The translations under genes and the position numbers were made by a program. This document shows positions 40,352-49,745 of a stretch of DNA of 64,000 nucleotides, piece by piece. The stretch is from a bacterium (Candidatus Blackallbacteria) CG13_big_fil_rev_8_21_14_2_50_49_14 (GTDB taxonomy: Bacteria; Cyanobacteriota; Sericytochromatia; UBA7694). The first letter of the stretch is position 1. Each line of letters opens with the position of its first letter. The stretch spans positions 188,200 through 252,199 of the forward strand of contig PFGG01000064.1 in the NCBI GenBank assembly GCA_002783405.1. Direction: 5' to 3'. A model generated the notes under the pieces. That model worked only from the letters and a program-made list of their open reading frames with translations, was not told where the DNA came from and did not search any database.

Positions 40352-43300
40352 TTGACCCAGATTTCCTCGTCACAACAAGCTTTTTCACGTTTTTCTGCAG
40401 ACCAAAAACTGACCCGTCAGGAACTGGTTCAACTGAAAGCCGTTTTTCAGCAGGAAAATCCCCAGGCGGCAGAAGCCCAGTTTGATTCCTGGCTGGAAGC
40501 CAATCTCGCCCACAAGATCGCAAATCCTCAGGATACCCATGCTGTTTTGGCTGACCTAAAAGCCGGTAAAAGCGATTCAGTATTGCTCTTTTTTGAAGAT
40601 CAGGGCCCTCCCCCTGCGGCTCCGAAAGCTTCACCGGTTCAGGTGCATGTGGAAGGTCTGAACCTTGAAGATATCAACGGCTTTGAAAACCGTTCCCCGG
40701 ATGATTTAAAGGGTTCGATACAAAAAATTGATCTGAAATTGTCTCAGGATTTTATTCGCCAAATTGCGCAGCAGACAGTACAGGGCCTGAGCCATGGTTT
40801 GGCCGCTGCCGAGGTGGAATACCAGGCCCCAGAAAATGGTGAGCCTGGCTATTATAAAATCAAAGCAGGGGGGCTTCACGTTGCCGATTTGCGCAGTGAA
40901 AACGGGCGCTTGTTTTTGGATTATGCTGCAAAACCTGATCCAAATGGGGTGGCTCCTCGCTTGGATCAAACCCCACCGGGTTGGGCAGACGCGGTGCTGG
41001 GCTGGACTTCTCAGCAAGTCAATGCCGGTTTTGATGCGGCTGTAGGCGCTTTGGGCTATGATCCCCAGCAAACCCGTCAGGCCATCAGCCAAGGGGTGAG
41101 CGATGCTGCGACTTGGGCGGGTGACAGGGCCACCGAGGGGCTGGCCTGGGTCACAGGCAATGATCCTGAGGTCATGAAGCAATTTTTCGCCGATGGCACC
41201 CTGAAAGTGGATGCCGGTTCTGGGATTCAGAGTGTCTTGGATCTCGATTGGGATCGTGAAAAAGGCCGGGTCTATATCCATCCAGGCACACTCAGTCTGA
41301 ATGGTAAGGATCTGGCAGGCACAGGCAGTCTGGTCGATGGCAGCCGGGTGAGTTTGCAGCCGCAAAATCCACAGCTCAGTATTTTGCCCGATGGCCGTGT
41401 GCAGATCAGCAGTGAAAACGCGCAGATTACGGGCAGCAGTTCGACTGAAAAATCTGACAAGGGTGTTTTGGCTGAACCCCGCCAGGATCTTCCCCCCGAT
41501 CAACTCAGCGTCAAACAGGCTGATCTTGAACTGCGGCAGGAAGGCGATAAAACCTCGCTTGAAATCAAAAATGCAGAAGGCCATCTGGAGGCCGCTGGGG
41601 TCTTAACCGATCAACGGATTCAAACCTTGAAAACCCAGATTGATCAGGTCTTAACCCAAATAGATTCAAGCCTCAAGAACTATGGCTTGGATCGCCAGAG
41701 CTTTGAAAAAATTTTGGCGCAGGTGCCCTCAGATTTATTGAAGTCTCTGCTCAGTTCGGCCAATCAGGGCGAGTTGGCACAGGCAGCCCAGAATTTGGGC
41801 CTTGACCCCGCTCAATTGGGGCAATTTGTCTCTTTTTTGAAAGAAGAACCTGTTCAAGCGCTTTTGGGAGATGTGCAGAAATTGACCCAATCACTGGCCT
41901 CTGACACCCGTTTACAGGGTAGTTTGGATTTTAAACTTGAGCGCTTGAATTTGGAGGCCGATCAAAAATCTTTGCTGACACAGATTCAAGGGCTGGATCT
42001 TCAGACCCATTTTCAGGCCCGTACTCCCACGGGGACAGAAACAGAGGGGCAAGTAAGTGCTCACCTTGCCTCGGCTGCTCTGGCTGCTGATGCACAGGGC
42101 ACGCGGGTCAATGCGGGCCCGATCCAGGCCGATCTCAAGGCTGCGATCCGTGATTCAGGCCCAGACTTTTCCAGCCGTTTGGCTGCATTTAAACAGGAAT
42201 TGCTCAGCCGGGATCCCAAGCAATTGCTCACCCCTCAGGGCATTACACCGGGCCGAACCGGTTTGAGTCACCAAACCGTACGCCAGCTTTTGGAAAAATT
42301 TAGCGATTCCGAATTGCATAGTCTGGCGCAAGCCGATGAGCAAACGCTTAAAAATCTGGCAAATCAGAAAAAACTGCCGCTTAATTATTTGGCCTATTTG
42401 CGTAAATATTTCCAAGACCAGGGTTTTGTGGGGCAAACACAAACCAAGCTCAATGCCAGCGCAGGTTTCCAGGCCTTTGAAAGCGATGGCCGCCAGCACC
42501 GGGTCGATGCACCTCAAGCCAGTGTGCGTGTAAGCACCGAAGCCGACGACAAAGTGCTTTCTGAAACGGGGGCCACTGTTTCAGCAGAACAGATCCGAGC
42601 CCATTCTGATCAGGGAGCGATTGAATCGGCAGCCCGACTCATGGGTTTTCGTCTCGGCTTGAAAGACAAACCTGCTCAGGCCTTGCTTACCCCTCAGGGC
42701 CTGACACCGGGCCGAACGGGATTGAGTTTTCAGACAGTAAAAGCGATCATGGCCCAAGTGACGGATCAGGAGTGGCGCCAGGTAGCGCAGATGAACCCTG
42801 CGGCCCGGAGTCAATTTGCAAAGGCCAAAGGCATTCAACCCAATTATCTGGAATATATGCTTCAGTATTTCAACCAGCAGGGTTTTTTACCCTCAGCTGC
42901 TGAAGCGACAGGTTTGAAACTTAAGGCGGATGCCACAGTCAATGGGCCCGAAGGCCAGACCCAAAGCAATCTGAAAGCCCAAGCTGAGGCTGTGCGTACC
43001 TCCCCGCAGGGACTGACGGTTCAAGGGGTGGATGCCCAGGCCGATTTAAAGACACCGGGGGCTCAGGTCAGCGCTGAGTTGCGTAAAGGATCGGTCATTG
43101 CCCGTGAGGATCGTCTGGCTTTGAATGGGACGCTAGAAAAAGCCAAAGTGACCAATGCCAATGGTCACTTTGAGGCCCAAGGTCAGCTTTCTGCGGTCGT
43201 TCAGCCCAACCAGGGACTGGCTGCTGATCTGCAATCCAGCTGGTCGCTCGATACGCAGGGCGATAAGGCCCATACCCGTCTGACAGGTCAAACAGATTTG

Positions 43301-44041
43301 GAGATTCAAGCGGGTAAGATTGTGGGCTCAGAAACCGACCAACTCAGGGGCGTTTCGACGATTCGCTCTGAAGAGTTGATGCGTTTGGCCCGGAACCATC
43401 CGGATTTACAACAGTTTTTAAATTTACTCGGCCAGCAGTTTAAAATCGAAAACCCCAGTGTGGCTGTCAAGGTTCAGGATGGCGCCCTGAGCAGTGATGC
43501 CCAAGCTCAACTTGATTGGGATTTAAAGCTGGGTGTGAATCAGGTACAAACCAGCCTGGGCAAACTGGATGTCAGCGTTCAGGCCGGGAACCAAGGGGTC
43601 AGCGGCAGTGTCACCCTCTCTCCCAGCCAGATGGCCATCAGTTGGCTGAATGATTTGGTGGCCCAGAAAACAGGGGAGAAAACGCAAACCCGTCTGAACC
43701 AGGGCCGAATCGAAGTGGGTTTTGATCATTCAGTGGTCAGCGATATTCTGGTGGGCGCGAAAATCAGCGGGGATACGGTTGAAATCAAGGTGGATCAGGC
43801 CAAGCTCTTTGGCTTTTTAGATCTTGACCTGATTCATGGCAGCGCACGGGATACGATTTTGGAGCAATTGCAAAAGCAGGGCATTACCAAGGCCTCTGCC
43901 CGAGGTTCTTCGACGATCAAAATTCCCGTACAGGATCTGATGCGCCAGATTTTGGGGCCCGAAGCCTCAAAACATACCCGACTCAACCCCAGTTTGGGCG
44001 CAGATAATAAGCTGCGGATTGATTTCGATTACCACGCTTAA
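40352..44041 (+). CDS. Very large repeat-containing protein of unknown function
   Basis: A 1229-residue protein from TTG 40352 (GGAGG 7 bases upstream). No signal peptide, no membrane span; rich in Gln, Asp, Ala and Leu. After an N-terminal helical part (1-80) come long stretches of short alternating strands (SAHLASAALAADAQGTRVN, QSNLKAQAEAVRTSPQGLTV, LNGTLEKAKVTNANGHFEAQ), like AsmA/LmeA-type lipid-binding or translocation-type beta layers. A 71-residue module centred on LLTPQG[IL]TPGRTGLS is present twice, at 623-693 and 776-846. The C-terminal part (STIKIPVQDLMRQI to the end) also has the pattern of a lipid-binding DUF2993-like unit, but this is weak. It is the largest gene in the window, and no related gene is adjacent. 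Confidence 0.75.
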   Translation: MTQISSSQQAFSRFSADQKLTRQELVQLKAVFQQENPQAAEAQFDSWLEANLAHKIANPQDTHAVLADLKAGKSDSVLLFFEDQGPPPAAPKASPVQVHVEGLNLEDINGFENRSPDDLKGSIQKIDLKLSQDFIRQIAQQTVQGLSHGLAAAEVEYQAPENGEPGYYKIKAGGLHVADLRSENGRLFLDYAAKPDPNGVAPRLDQTPPGWADAVLGWTSQQVNAGFDAAVGALGYDPQQTRQAISQGVSDAATWAGDRATEGLAWVTGNDPEVMKQFFADGTLKVDAGSGIQSVLDLDWDREKGRVYIHPGTLSLNGKDLAGTGSLVDGSRVSLQPQNPQLSILPDGRVQISSENAQITGSSSTEKSDKGVLAEPRQDLPPDQLSVKQADLELRQEGDKTSLEIKNAEGHLEAAGVLTDQRIQTLKTQIDQVLTQIDSSLKNYGLDRQSFEKILAQVPSDLLKSLLSSANQGELAQAAQNLGLDPAQLGQFVSFLKEEPVQALLGDVQKLTQSLASDTRLQGSLDFKLERLNLEADQKSLLTQIQGLDLQTHFQARTPTGTETEGQVSAHLASAALAADAQGTRVNAGPIQADLKAAIRDSGPDFSSRLAAFKQELLSRDPKQLLTPQGITPGRTGLSHQTVRQLLEKFSDSELHSLAQADEQTLKNLANQKKLPLNYLAYLRKYFQDQGFVGQTQTKLNASAGFQAFESDGRQHRVDAPQASVRVSTEADDKVLSETGATVSAEQIRAHSDQGAIESAARLMGFRLGLKDKPAQALLTPQGLTPGRTGLSFQTVKAIMAQVTDQEWRQVAQMNPAARSQFAKAKGIQPNYLEYMLQYFNQQGFLPSAAEATGLKLKADATVNGPEGQTQSNLKAQAEAVRTSPQGLTVQGVDAQADLKTPGAQVSAELRKGSVIAREDRLALNGTLEKAKVTNANGHFEAQGQLSAVVQPNQGLAADLQSSWSLDTQGDKAHTRLTGQTDLEIQAGKIVGSETDQLRGVSTIRSEELMRLARNHPDLQQFLNLLGQQFKIENPSVAVKVQDGALSSDAQAQLDWDLKLGVNQVQTSLGKLDVSVQAGNQGVSGSVTLSPSQMAISWLNDLVAQKTGEKTQTRLNQGRIEVGFDHSVVSDILVGAKISGDTVEIKVDQAKLFGFLDLDLIHGSARDTILEQLQKQGITKASARGSSTIKIPVQDLMRQILGPEASKHTRLNPSLGADNKLRIDFDYHA
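42218..42889 (+). repeat. Duplicated 71-residue module (42218-42430 and 42677-42889)
   Basis: Residues 623-693 and 776-846 of the large protein align without gaps. Identical or similar positions include LLTPQG[IL]TPGRTGLS, QTV, [YN]YL[AE]Y and YF[QN][DQ]QGF. The helix-rich module may be a fold unit for oligomerisation or peptidoglycan/partner binding. I do not recognise it. Confidence 0.9.
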
Positions 44042-44107
44042 ATTCAAGCGGGGCTTTTCAAAGCCTGGAATTGGGCGTATCCTGAAAAAAAATCCTGGGG
44101 GCTTTTC

Positions 44108-45499
44108 ATGAAACGCATGCTTTTGCTTTCACTTGTGAGTTTTTTGAGTCTGCAAACGGCAGGCTGGGCCAAGCCCGCACCTGAAGGCCTGCAAAAGGAA
44201 GCCTTGAAAACCTTTCAAGACTATCTGCGCCTGGATACCAGCAATCCACCTGGGCAGGAGCTGAAAACAGCCCGTTTTCTCAAACAGATTCTCGATCATG
44301 AGGGCATTGAAAACCAGATTTTTGACTTGGGAAATCACCGCGCCAATCTCTACGCGATTCTGCGCGGCGATGGCAGCAAGCCCCCGATTGCCTTTCTTCA
44401 CCATATGGACGTGGTGCCTGCCGACCCCCAATTCTGGAGTGTGCCCCCTTTTTCAGGGCAAATCGAAAAGGGCTTTGTCTATGGGCGTGGCGCGATAGAT
44501 ATCAAAGGCAAGGGCATGGTGGATCTGTTTACCCTGATTCGGCTCAAGCGTGAAAAACAACCGCTCAAACGCGACCTGATTTTTCTGGCGGTGGCCGATG
44601 AAGAGGTCAATTCCCTCGGGGCGCGCCGTCTGATTCATGATCATCCTGAACTGCTCAAAAAAATAGAGTTTTTGATTGATGAGGGCAAAACTGTGACCGA
44701 AGACGCACAGGGCAAAGCGCTCTATGCCATGGTGGGCATGGGTGAAAAATCACCGCTTTGGTTGAAACTGACCTTTCAGGGCACGCCCGGCCATGCCTCG
44801 GTGCCCATGGCCGATAATGCTGTGAATCGGGCCTTGCAGGCCGCTGGCCGGATCATGCACTTTGCTGAGCAGCTTCCCTTTCAGGTTTTGCCTGGGCTTG
44901 AAGACAGTCTGCGCTTGCAATTTGGCGGAGACGTGACCCGTCTACCCGGTTATCAGAAAGATATGGCCACCTCGCTTAAAAATCCGCTATTTCTCAAGGG
45001 CTTGGCCCAAGTGCCAGAACTCAACGCCATGCTGCGCAATACGATTTCAATTACGGGCATGAAGGGCAGCGACAAAACCAATATTATCCCCAACCAGGCC
45101 AGTCTGACCCTGGATTGCCGCCTCTTGCCCGGTCAGAACAAAGAAGTGTTTTTAAAGCAGCTTAACGAAGCGATTGGCGATCCGAGTGTCAAAATTGAAG
45201 TTGAAGAATATTATCAATCGCTTTTTTCGCCCCCCGATTCGGGCTATATGCGCAGCCTGAAGCGGGTTTTACATCGCTATAGCCCTGGTTTGCCCGTGAT
45301 TCCTACGATATTCACTTCTTCAACCGATAGCTCACTGTTTCGGGCCTTGGGCATAAACGTCTATGGTTTTGAGGCCTATCGGGTAGATGAAGCTACCTCG
45401 CAACGGGCCCATGGCAATGATGAACGTCTGGGCGTAGCTGGTTTTTTCTGGGGCCTGGATTTACTGCATGAACTGGTCTTGGATTTGAACCAGAACTGA
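44108..45499 (+). CDS. Secreted M20-family metallopeptidase
   Basis: A 463-residue zinc amino/carboxypeptidase-like hydrolase. Signal peptide MKRMLLLSLVSFLSLQTAGW..A. Metal ligands and catalytic residues follow M20: FLHHMDVVPAD (H99, D101), YGRGAIDIKG (bridging D131), ADEEVNS (E165 and E166), an Asp/Glu in FLIDEGKTV (about 190-198; the family more often has EGG here), and the last His in QRAHGNDERL near the C-terminus. The dimerisation lid (LWLKLTFQGTPGHASVPMAD) is present. It acts in the periplasm, probably on dipeptides or acylated amino acids. Confidence 0.9.
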   Translation: MKRMLLLSLVSFLSLQTAGWAKPAPEGLQKEALKTFQDYLRLDTSNPPGQELKTARFLKQILDHEGIENQIFDLGNHRANLYAILRGDGSKPPIAFLHHMDVVPADPQFWSVPPFSGQIEKGFVYGRGAIDIKGKGMVDLFTLIRLKREKQPLKRDLIFLAVADEEVNSLGARRLIHDHPELLKKIEFLIDEGKTVTEDAQGKALYAMVGMGEKSPLWLKLTFQGTPGHASVPMADNAVNRALQAAGRIMHFAEQLPFQVLPGLEDSLRLQFGGDVTRLPGYQKDMATSLKNPLFLKGLAQVPELNAMLRNTISITGMKGSDKTNIIPNQASLTLDCRLLPGQNKEVFLKQLNEAIGDPSVKIEVEEYYQSLFSPPDSGYMRSLKRVLHRYSPGLPVIPTIFTSSTDSSLFRALGINVYGFEAYRVDEATSQRAHGNDERLGVAGFFWGLDLLHELVLDLNQN

Positions 45500-45507
45500 A
45501 CCTGTTT

Positions 45508-46107
45508 TTAGCGGTAATAGAGCAAAATCAAGAGAAAAGGCAAAACCATGCCTGCCAGGGTCCAGAGACCGGCTTCACCCCATATTCCTTTGCTGCCTTT
45601 TTTCATAAACAGCCCGGTCAGGGCGATCAGCAGCAGCGCAAAGGCGTAAAGATCGGCGTAGAGGGTCCAGAATTTTTTGGCATTGTTGAGATGTAAAAAA
45701 TTAAACAGATGCAGAACGGGTCGACGCGTGACCACTTCATGTTCGGCCTGCCAGGTTTGGGTGTCGACGCGAATTTTTTCATTGGCGCTGATCAGCACTT
45801 CGACCGTGTCATCGTCAGGATAGAAGACATTTTTAGCCTGAAACTCTGCTTTGAGTTTAAACGCCTCAAACAGGGTTTGGGCTTCGCTTGCCTGCAAATC
45901 TTCAGGATTTTTCCAAGCCGCAATCTTGGCTTTTTGTTTGGCAATATTGAACTGGGGGTTCCAGTCTTCGATATGGTTGACCGCCAGCCCTGAGATGGCG
46001 TATACCACCGTGGTTCCCAAAAAGAAATAGCCCAGATAGCGATGCAGCAGAATAGTGTAAAACTGCAAGGGACGGCGTTTCTTGGGCCGGGGTGTTTCGC
46101 TGCTCAT
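45508..46107 (-). CDS. PepSY-associated membrane protein
   Basis: A 199-residue inner-membrane protein. After a basic N-terminus (RPKKRRPLQFYTILLHRYLG) comes a first membrane span (YFFLGTTVVYAISGLAVNHI), then a periplasmic part with a PepSY-like pattern (VEVLISANEKIRVDTQTWQA), and two spans near the end (LYADLYAFALLLIALTGLFM; AGMVLPFLLILLYY). HRYLG and HLFNFLHLNN carry histidines that may bind haem or metal, as in the PepSY_TM family linked to iron/siderophore reduction. The gene follows a DUF4920-type gene on the same strand by 20 bases. Confidence 0.8.
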   Translation of the reverse strand: MSSETPRPKKRRPLQFYTILLHRYLGYFFLGTTVVYAISGLAVNHIEDWNPQFNIAKQKAKIAAWKNPEDLQASEAQTLFEAFKLKAEFQAKNVFYPDDDTVEVLISANEKIRVDTQTWQAEHEVVTRRPVLHLFNFLHLNNAKKFWTLYADLYAFALLLIALTGLFMKKGSKGIWGEAGLWTLAGMVLPFLLILLYYR

Positions 46108-46127
46108 TTTGCTTCTGGGCTGGGGGC

Positions 46128-46595
46128 TCAGTCTTGAACGACCACGCCCGTGGGGTGGAACATATACATGGGGCGCGGGCCTTTAAACTGGCTGGGGTCA
46201 AAGGGCTTGCCTGCTTTTTTTGCGCGGGCTTCTTCAAGTTCGAGCACTTCTTTGAGGGGCATCATTTTTTTGATCAATTTGCCCTCAATCACCATGTTTT
46301 TGCCACGGGCCGACATGGGGAAAACCATTTCGCCATCATCCACTTTGATCAGCAGGCTCTCTTTTTTACGATCACTTTTGATTTTCATCCAGCAGCCACG
46401 GGTGGGGCAGACATCCATGGCGATGCCTTCAATTTTGATGGTTTTGCCGAGGTAGTTTTCAGGGTGATCGAGCAGGGTCGAAATTTTAATCACTTCTTTG
46501 AGGGCGGGGCGTTTGCCCAAGACTTGTTCTGCCTGGGCTGCCTGGCTGAGTACCAGGGTTGCGGCCATCAAGAGGCCAAAGATTTTACGTTTCAT
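46128..46595 (-). CDS. Exported DUF4920-like OB-fold protein
   Basis: A 155-residue periplasmic protein. The ATG at 46595 (AGGAG about 10 bases upstream) gives a signal peptide MKRKIFGLLMAATLVLSQAA QA. The mature part has the phrase HPENYLGKTIKIEGIAMDVC then PTRGCWMKIKSD, with two cysteines spaced CPTRGC, followed by VDDGEMVFPMSARGKNMVIE. This pattern is that of DUF4920 and related small OB-fold proteins; the CxxxGC site may bind a metal or take part in redox chemistry. It forms an operon with the PepSY-like gene, which fits a shared role in metal or electron handling. Confidence 0.75.
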   Translation of the reverse strand: MKRKIFGLLMAATLVLSQAAQAEQVLGKRPALKEVIKISTLLDHPENYLGKTIKIEGIAMDVCPTRGCWMKIKSDRKKESLLIKVDDGEMVFPMSARGKNMVIEGKLIKKMMPLKEVLELEEARAKKAGKPFDPSQFKGPRPMYMFHPTGVVVQD

Positions 46596-46699
46596 TTCGA
46601 AAAGCTCCTTCAGGTTACTGGATCGGCAGGGGCAGTTTAACACTTTTGCAGAATGAGCAGTAAGGGTTCTGAACTTTACGCTTTAAACCCTACCTAAAT

Positions 46700-47956
46700 T
46701 CAACAGTGCTTGCGCACCACGCGTTCAATGGCATCCAAACCCTGCTGCACCTTGCTCATTTCTGGCCCAAAGCTGATACGGGTATAATTTCTGAATTTCT
46801 GAGAACGCCGGCGTTTGCCGGGGTTGACATCAAAGAATACCCCAGGCACGGTGATCACTTTTTCTAACAAGCCCGCTTCAAAGAATTTGATGCCATCATT
46901 GATGGCTTCGGGCAGGTTTTCAAGATTGGCCCAGACATAAAAACTGCCCTGGGGTTCCAGCGCAATTTCAATGCCCATCTCACGCAGACGTTTCAGCGCG
47001 TAGCTGCGTTTTTCCATAAAGCTGCGCTGAATGGCCTGGGTTTCCTGGCGGGAGAGGTCGGGGTCGAGCAGTTCCAGGGCTTTTTTCTGCAAGGGGTGAT
47101 TGGCCCCGCCATCGAGAAAAGAGCCCGCGCTGGAAATCAGCTCCACCACTGATTTGGGGGCCAAAGTCCAACTCACACGCCAACCGGGGTAGCGCCAGTT
47201 TTTGGTCAGGCCATCGACTATCACCACGGGGTCTTTGTTCACGTCTTCAACACAAGCGGCGGCTGAAATCATGCGGGGTGTGTCGGGGTGGTAATCGTTG
47301 TAGAGATAATGAGAATAGAACTCATCGACGATACAGACCACCTCTTCTTCCCGGAAGAGTGCGACCCAGTCCTGCAATTCCTGGCCTTCAATGACCTGGC
47401 CGGTGGGGTTGCAGGGATTGCTGAAAAGCACAGCCCCCAGCCCCATGCCCTGAATCGCCTCTTTGAGCAATTTTTGCGAGAGTTTGAAACCTTCGCTTTC
47501 GGGAAGTTGAATCGGAATCGGAATAAAACCACGGAAGGTATGCAGCATTTCTTCGTAGGCCGTATAGTCGGGAATAAAATGCCCGATATTGATTTCTCCC
47601 AAAGCGGCCACGACACGGGTCAAGCCCTGGCGGCCTCCACCTGAGATACAGACATTTTCCCAGGTATACTGCGAGGATTTGCCCTGGCGATAGATGGCAT
47701 TGTAGAAATCGGCGACCTTTTGGCGCAAGGCTTTCAAGCCTGCGACAGGTGTGTATTCTTGGGCCAGGGTATCGATGTGCACTTCGGTGATTCGGGGGGG
47801 AGCGCCGGGCAGTTCACCTGCTTCGGGGGCTCCCTGGCCCAGATTGGCCCATTCAGGGTGATCGTAGCTGAAACCCAATTGAGCCGCACGGTTCATGACA
47901 TAAATTACCCCAGTGCGGGGTACATAGCGAAAACCAGGAAAAGGATTCTGTGGCAT
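46700..47956 (-). CDS. Class I/II PLP-dependent aminotransferase
   Basis: A 418-residue fold-type I aminotransferase. Recognised by EYTPVAGLKALRQKVADFYN (about 67-86), SNPCNPTGQVIEG (about 179-191), the cofactor Asp and Tyr in VCIVDEFYSHYLYND, and the PLP lysine in VDGLTKNWRYPGWRVSW. The C-terminal substrate arginine is in NYTRISFGPE. Amino acid substrate unknown. The ATG has AAGGA overlapping the end of the upstream amidohydrolase gene, which stops 3 bases before, so both enzymes are co-expressed, possibly for D-amino-acid or N-acyl amino acid use. Confidence 0.9.
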   Translation of the reverse strand: MPQNPFPGFRYVPRTGVIYVMNRAAQLGFSYDHPEWANLGQGAPEAGELPGAPPRITEVHIDTLAQEYTPVAGLKALRQKVADFYNAIYRQGKSSQYTWENVCISGGGRQGLTRVVAALGEINIGHFIPDYTAYEEMLHTFRGFIPIPIQLPESEGFKLSQKLLKEAIQGMGLGAVLFSNPCNPTGQVIEGQELQDWVALFREEEVVCIVDEFYSHYLYNDYHPDTPRMISAAACVEDVNKDPVVIVDGLTKNWRYPGWRVSWTLAPKSVVELISSAGSFLDGGANHPLQKKALELLDPDLSRQETQAIQRSFMEKRSYALKRLREMGIEIALEPQGSFYVWANLENLPEAINDGIKFFEAGLLEKVITVPGVFFDVNPGKRRRSQKFRNYTRISFGPEMSKVQQGLDAIERVVRKHC

Positions 47957-47959
47957 GCT

Positions 47960-49714
47960 TCAGTCCTTGAGCCTCACCAGGCGACCTGGGTAAGCCCCGG
48001 TTAATTCGCCATTTTCAGCAATGATTTCACCACTGACCAGGGTAGCCCGGTAGCCACTGGCTTTCTGCATCAGGCGTTTGCCTCCGGCAGGCAGATCGGC
48101 TACCAGATAGGGCGGGTGCAGACGCAGATTTTCAAATTCGATAATATTCAGATCTGCTTTTTTGCCCACTTCAAGTGTGCCCCGGTCTTTCAGACCGATA
48201 AACGCAGCCGTATCCTGGGTTTGCATTTTAATCACCTGTTCCAGAGTGAACTTGTCGCTCTGGCGATCACGGGCCCAGTGGCTGATCATAAAGGTCGGGA
48301 AACTGGCGTCGCAGATCGTGCCCACATGCGCGCCACCATCGCCCAGACCGGGCAAGGCCTGGGGGTGACTGAGCATGGTATAGGTATTGTCAAGATTGCC
48401 TGCGATATAGTTATAGAGCGGGAAATAAATCAGAGCATGGCCTTCGTTTTCGAGCATGGCATCGTAAATGCCACTGAGTACGCTCTCTCCCCTTTGTTTG
48501 GCTTTCATGCCAATACTGTGGGCCATTGAGGGCTCATAATCCGGGTTTTCGCCCAGGGTAAACATGCGCATGCCAATCATTTCCACCTGGGCCAAGAGCA
48601 TATCCGCCAGCGGAGGAATGGGGCTGCCATCACCCGCTACCGGATCGTTTTTTTCTGTCAGCAATTGGGCTTTAAAAGCCGGGTCTGACATGGCTTTGAC
48701 ACGCTCTGCCAGCGGCAGGTGGCTGATTGCTTTGTAAGAGGGAAAGCCCATAAAGGGGTGAAAGGTGGTTTCAAGCCCGAGCAGAACGCCAATCGCACGG
48801 GCTCCGACCTGAAGCTTCACTTCCAAACCCTTGGCCTGAGCAGCTTCGGCCCGGCGCATGATCCAGCGCCATTGCTCAGGGGATTGGTCGCGCTGCATCA
48901 GCGAAATTGAAAGCGGGCGACCTGCGGCTTTTGCCATTTCTTCGAGCAGGTCAAATTCCCGCTCAAAATGTTGATCGCCATAGGGCATATCAAAATCGCT
49001 GACCGCTTGTACCACGCCATGCTGCAAACCCTCAAAGGCTTTGACAATGCCACTCAATTCGTTTTTCTGGGCTTCAGCAGCTGGGGTATGGGCCCCTGTG
49101 GCCGAGCGGTGATTGTCACTGCGGCCCGTTGAAAAACCGACTGCACCGGCTTCCAGCCCTTCACGCAAAAGCTGACGCATCTGGGCGATTTCTTCGGGGC
49201 TGGCGGGTTGGTTGTGCACGGCGCGATCGCCCATGACATAGACCCGCAGAGGATCGTGGGTCATTTGCAGACAAAAATCAATGCTGTGGGGTTGGGCATC
49301 CAGGGCGTTCATATACTCTGGAAAACTTTCCCAATTCCAGGTCAGGCCTTCGGCCAGTGCAGAGCCTGGAATATCTTCGACCCCCTCCATCAGGGCGATC
49401 AGTTTTTCCTGATCGCTTTTGCGGCAAGGGGCAAAACCCACCCCACAGGAGCCCAGTACAGCTGTGGTCACACCATGCAGAGAAGAGGGGGCCAGGCCGG
49501 CATCCCATGAAATTTGACCATCATAGTGGGTGTGAATATCCACAAAGCCCGGTGTGACAATCGCGCCGTGGGCATCCAGCACTTTTTCAGCTTCAGCTGC
49601 GATTTTTCCTATCGCAGCAATTTTTCCGTCGAGAATGGCGACATCAGCCGGGTAACCTGCTTTGCCCGTGCCATCGATCAGGGTGCCGCCCTGAATGATC
49701 AGATCATATTTCAT
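47960..49714 (-). CDS. N-acyl-D-amino-acid deacylase-like amidohydrolase
   Basis: A 584-residue metal-dependent hydrolase of the amidohydrolase superfamily. Metal site residues are in GFVDIHTHYDGQ (about 56-67). LGSCGVGFAPCRKSDQEKLI (about 87-106) is typical for D-aminoacylases, including the cysteine ligand. GAVGFSTGRSDNHRSATGAH and SMAHSIGMKAK follow. The C-terminal GDGGAHVGTICDASFPTF holds the catalytic Asp, and GTLEVGKKADLNII is the usual return of the beta-sandwich. Cytosolic. ATG with GAGGAGAGG upstream. It is at the start of a two-gene operon with the aminotransferase. Confidence 0.88.
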   Translation of the reverse strand: MKYDLIIQGGTLIDGTGKAGYPADVAILDGKIAAIGKIAAEAEKVLDAHGAIVTPGFVDIHTHYDGQISWDAGLAPSSLHGVTTAVLGSCGVGFAPCRKSDQEKLIALMEGVEDIPGSALAEGLTWNWESFPEYMNALDAQPHSIDFCLQMTHDPLRVYVMGDRAVHNQPASPEEIAQMRQLLREGLEAGAVGFSTGRSDNHRSATGAHTPAAEAQKNELSGIVKAFEGLQHGVVQAVSDFDMPYGDQHFEREFDLLEEMAKAAGRPLSISLMQRDQSPEQWRWIMRRAEAAQAKGLEVKLQVGARAIGVLLGLETTFHPFMGFPSYKAISHLPLAERVKAMSDPAFKAQLLTEKNDPVAGDGSPIPPLADMLLAQVEMIGMRMFTLGENPDYEPSMAHSIGMKAKQRGESVLSGIYDAMLENEGHALIYFPLYNYIAGNLDNTYTMLSHPQALPGLGDGGAHVGTICDASFPTFMISHWARDRQSDKFTLEQVIKMQTQDTAAFIGLKDRGTLEVGKKADLNIIEFENLRLHPPYLVADLPAGGKRLMQKASGYRATLVSGEIIAENGELTGAYPGRLVRLKD

Positions 49715-49745
49715 AGTGCCTCTCCTCAGTGATTAGAAATTTTAC

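Noticed and set aside
40212-40634. N-terminal extension of the Nudix frame up to 40634
   Set aside because: The extension covers the start of the divergent large gene and shows no domain. ATG 40211 gives the normal Nudix length.
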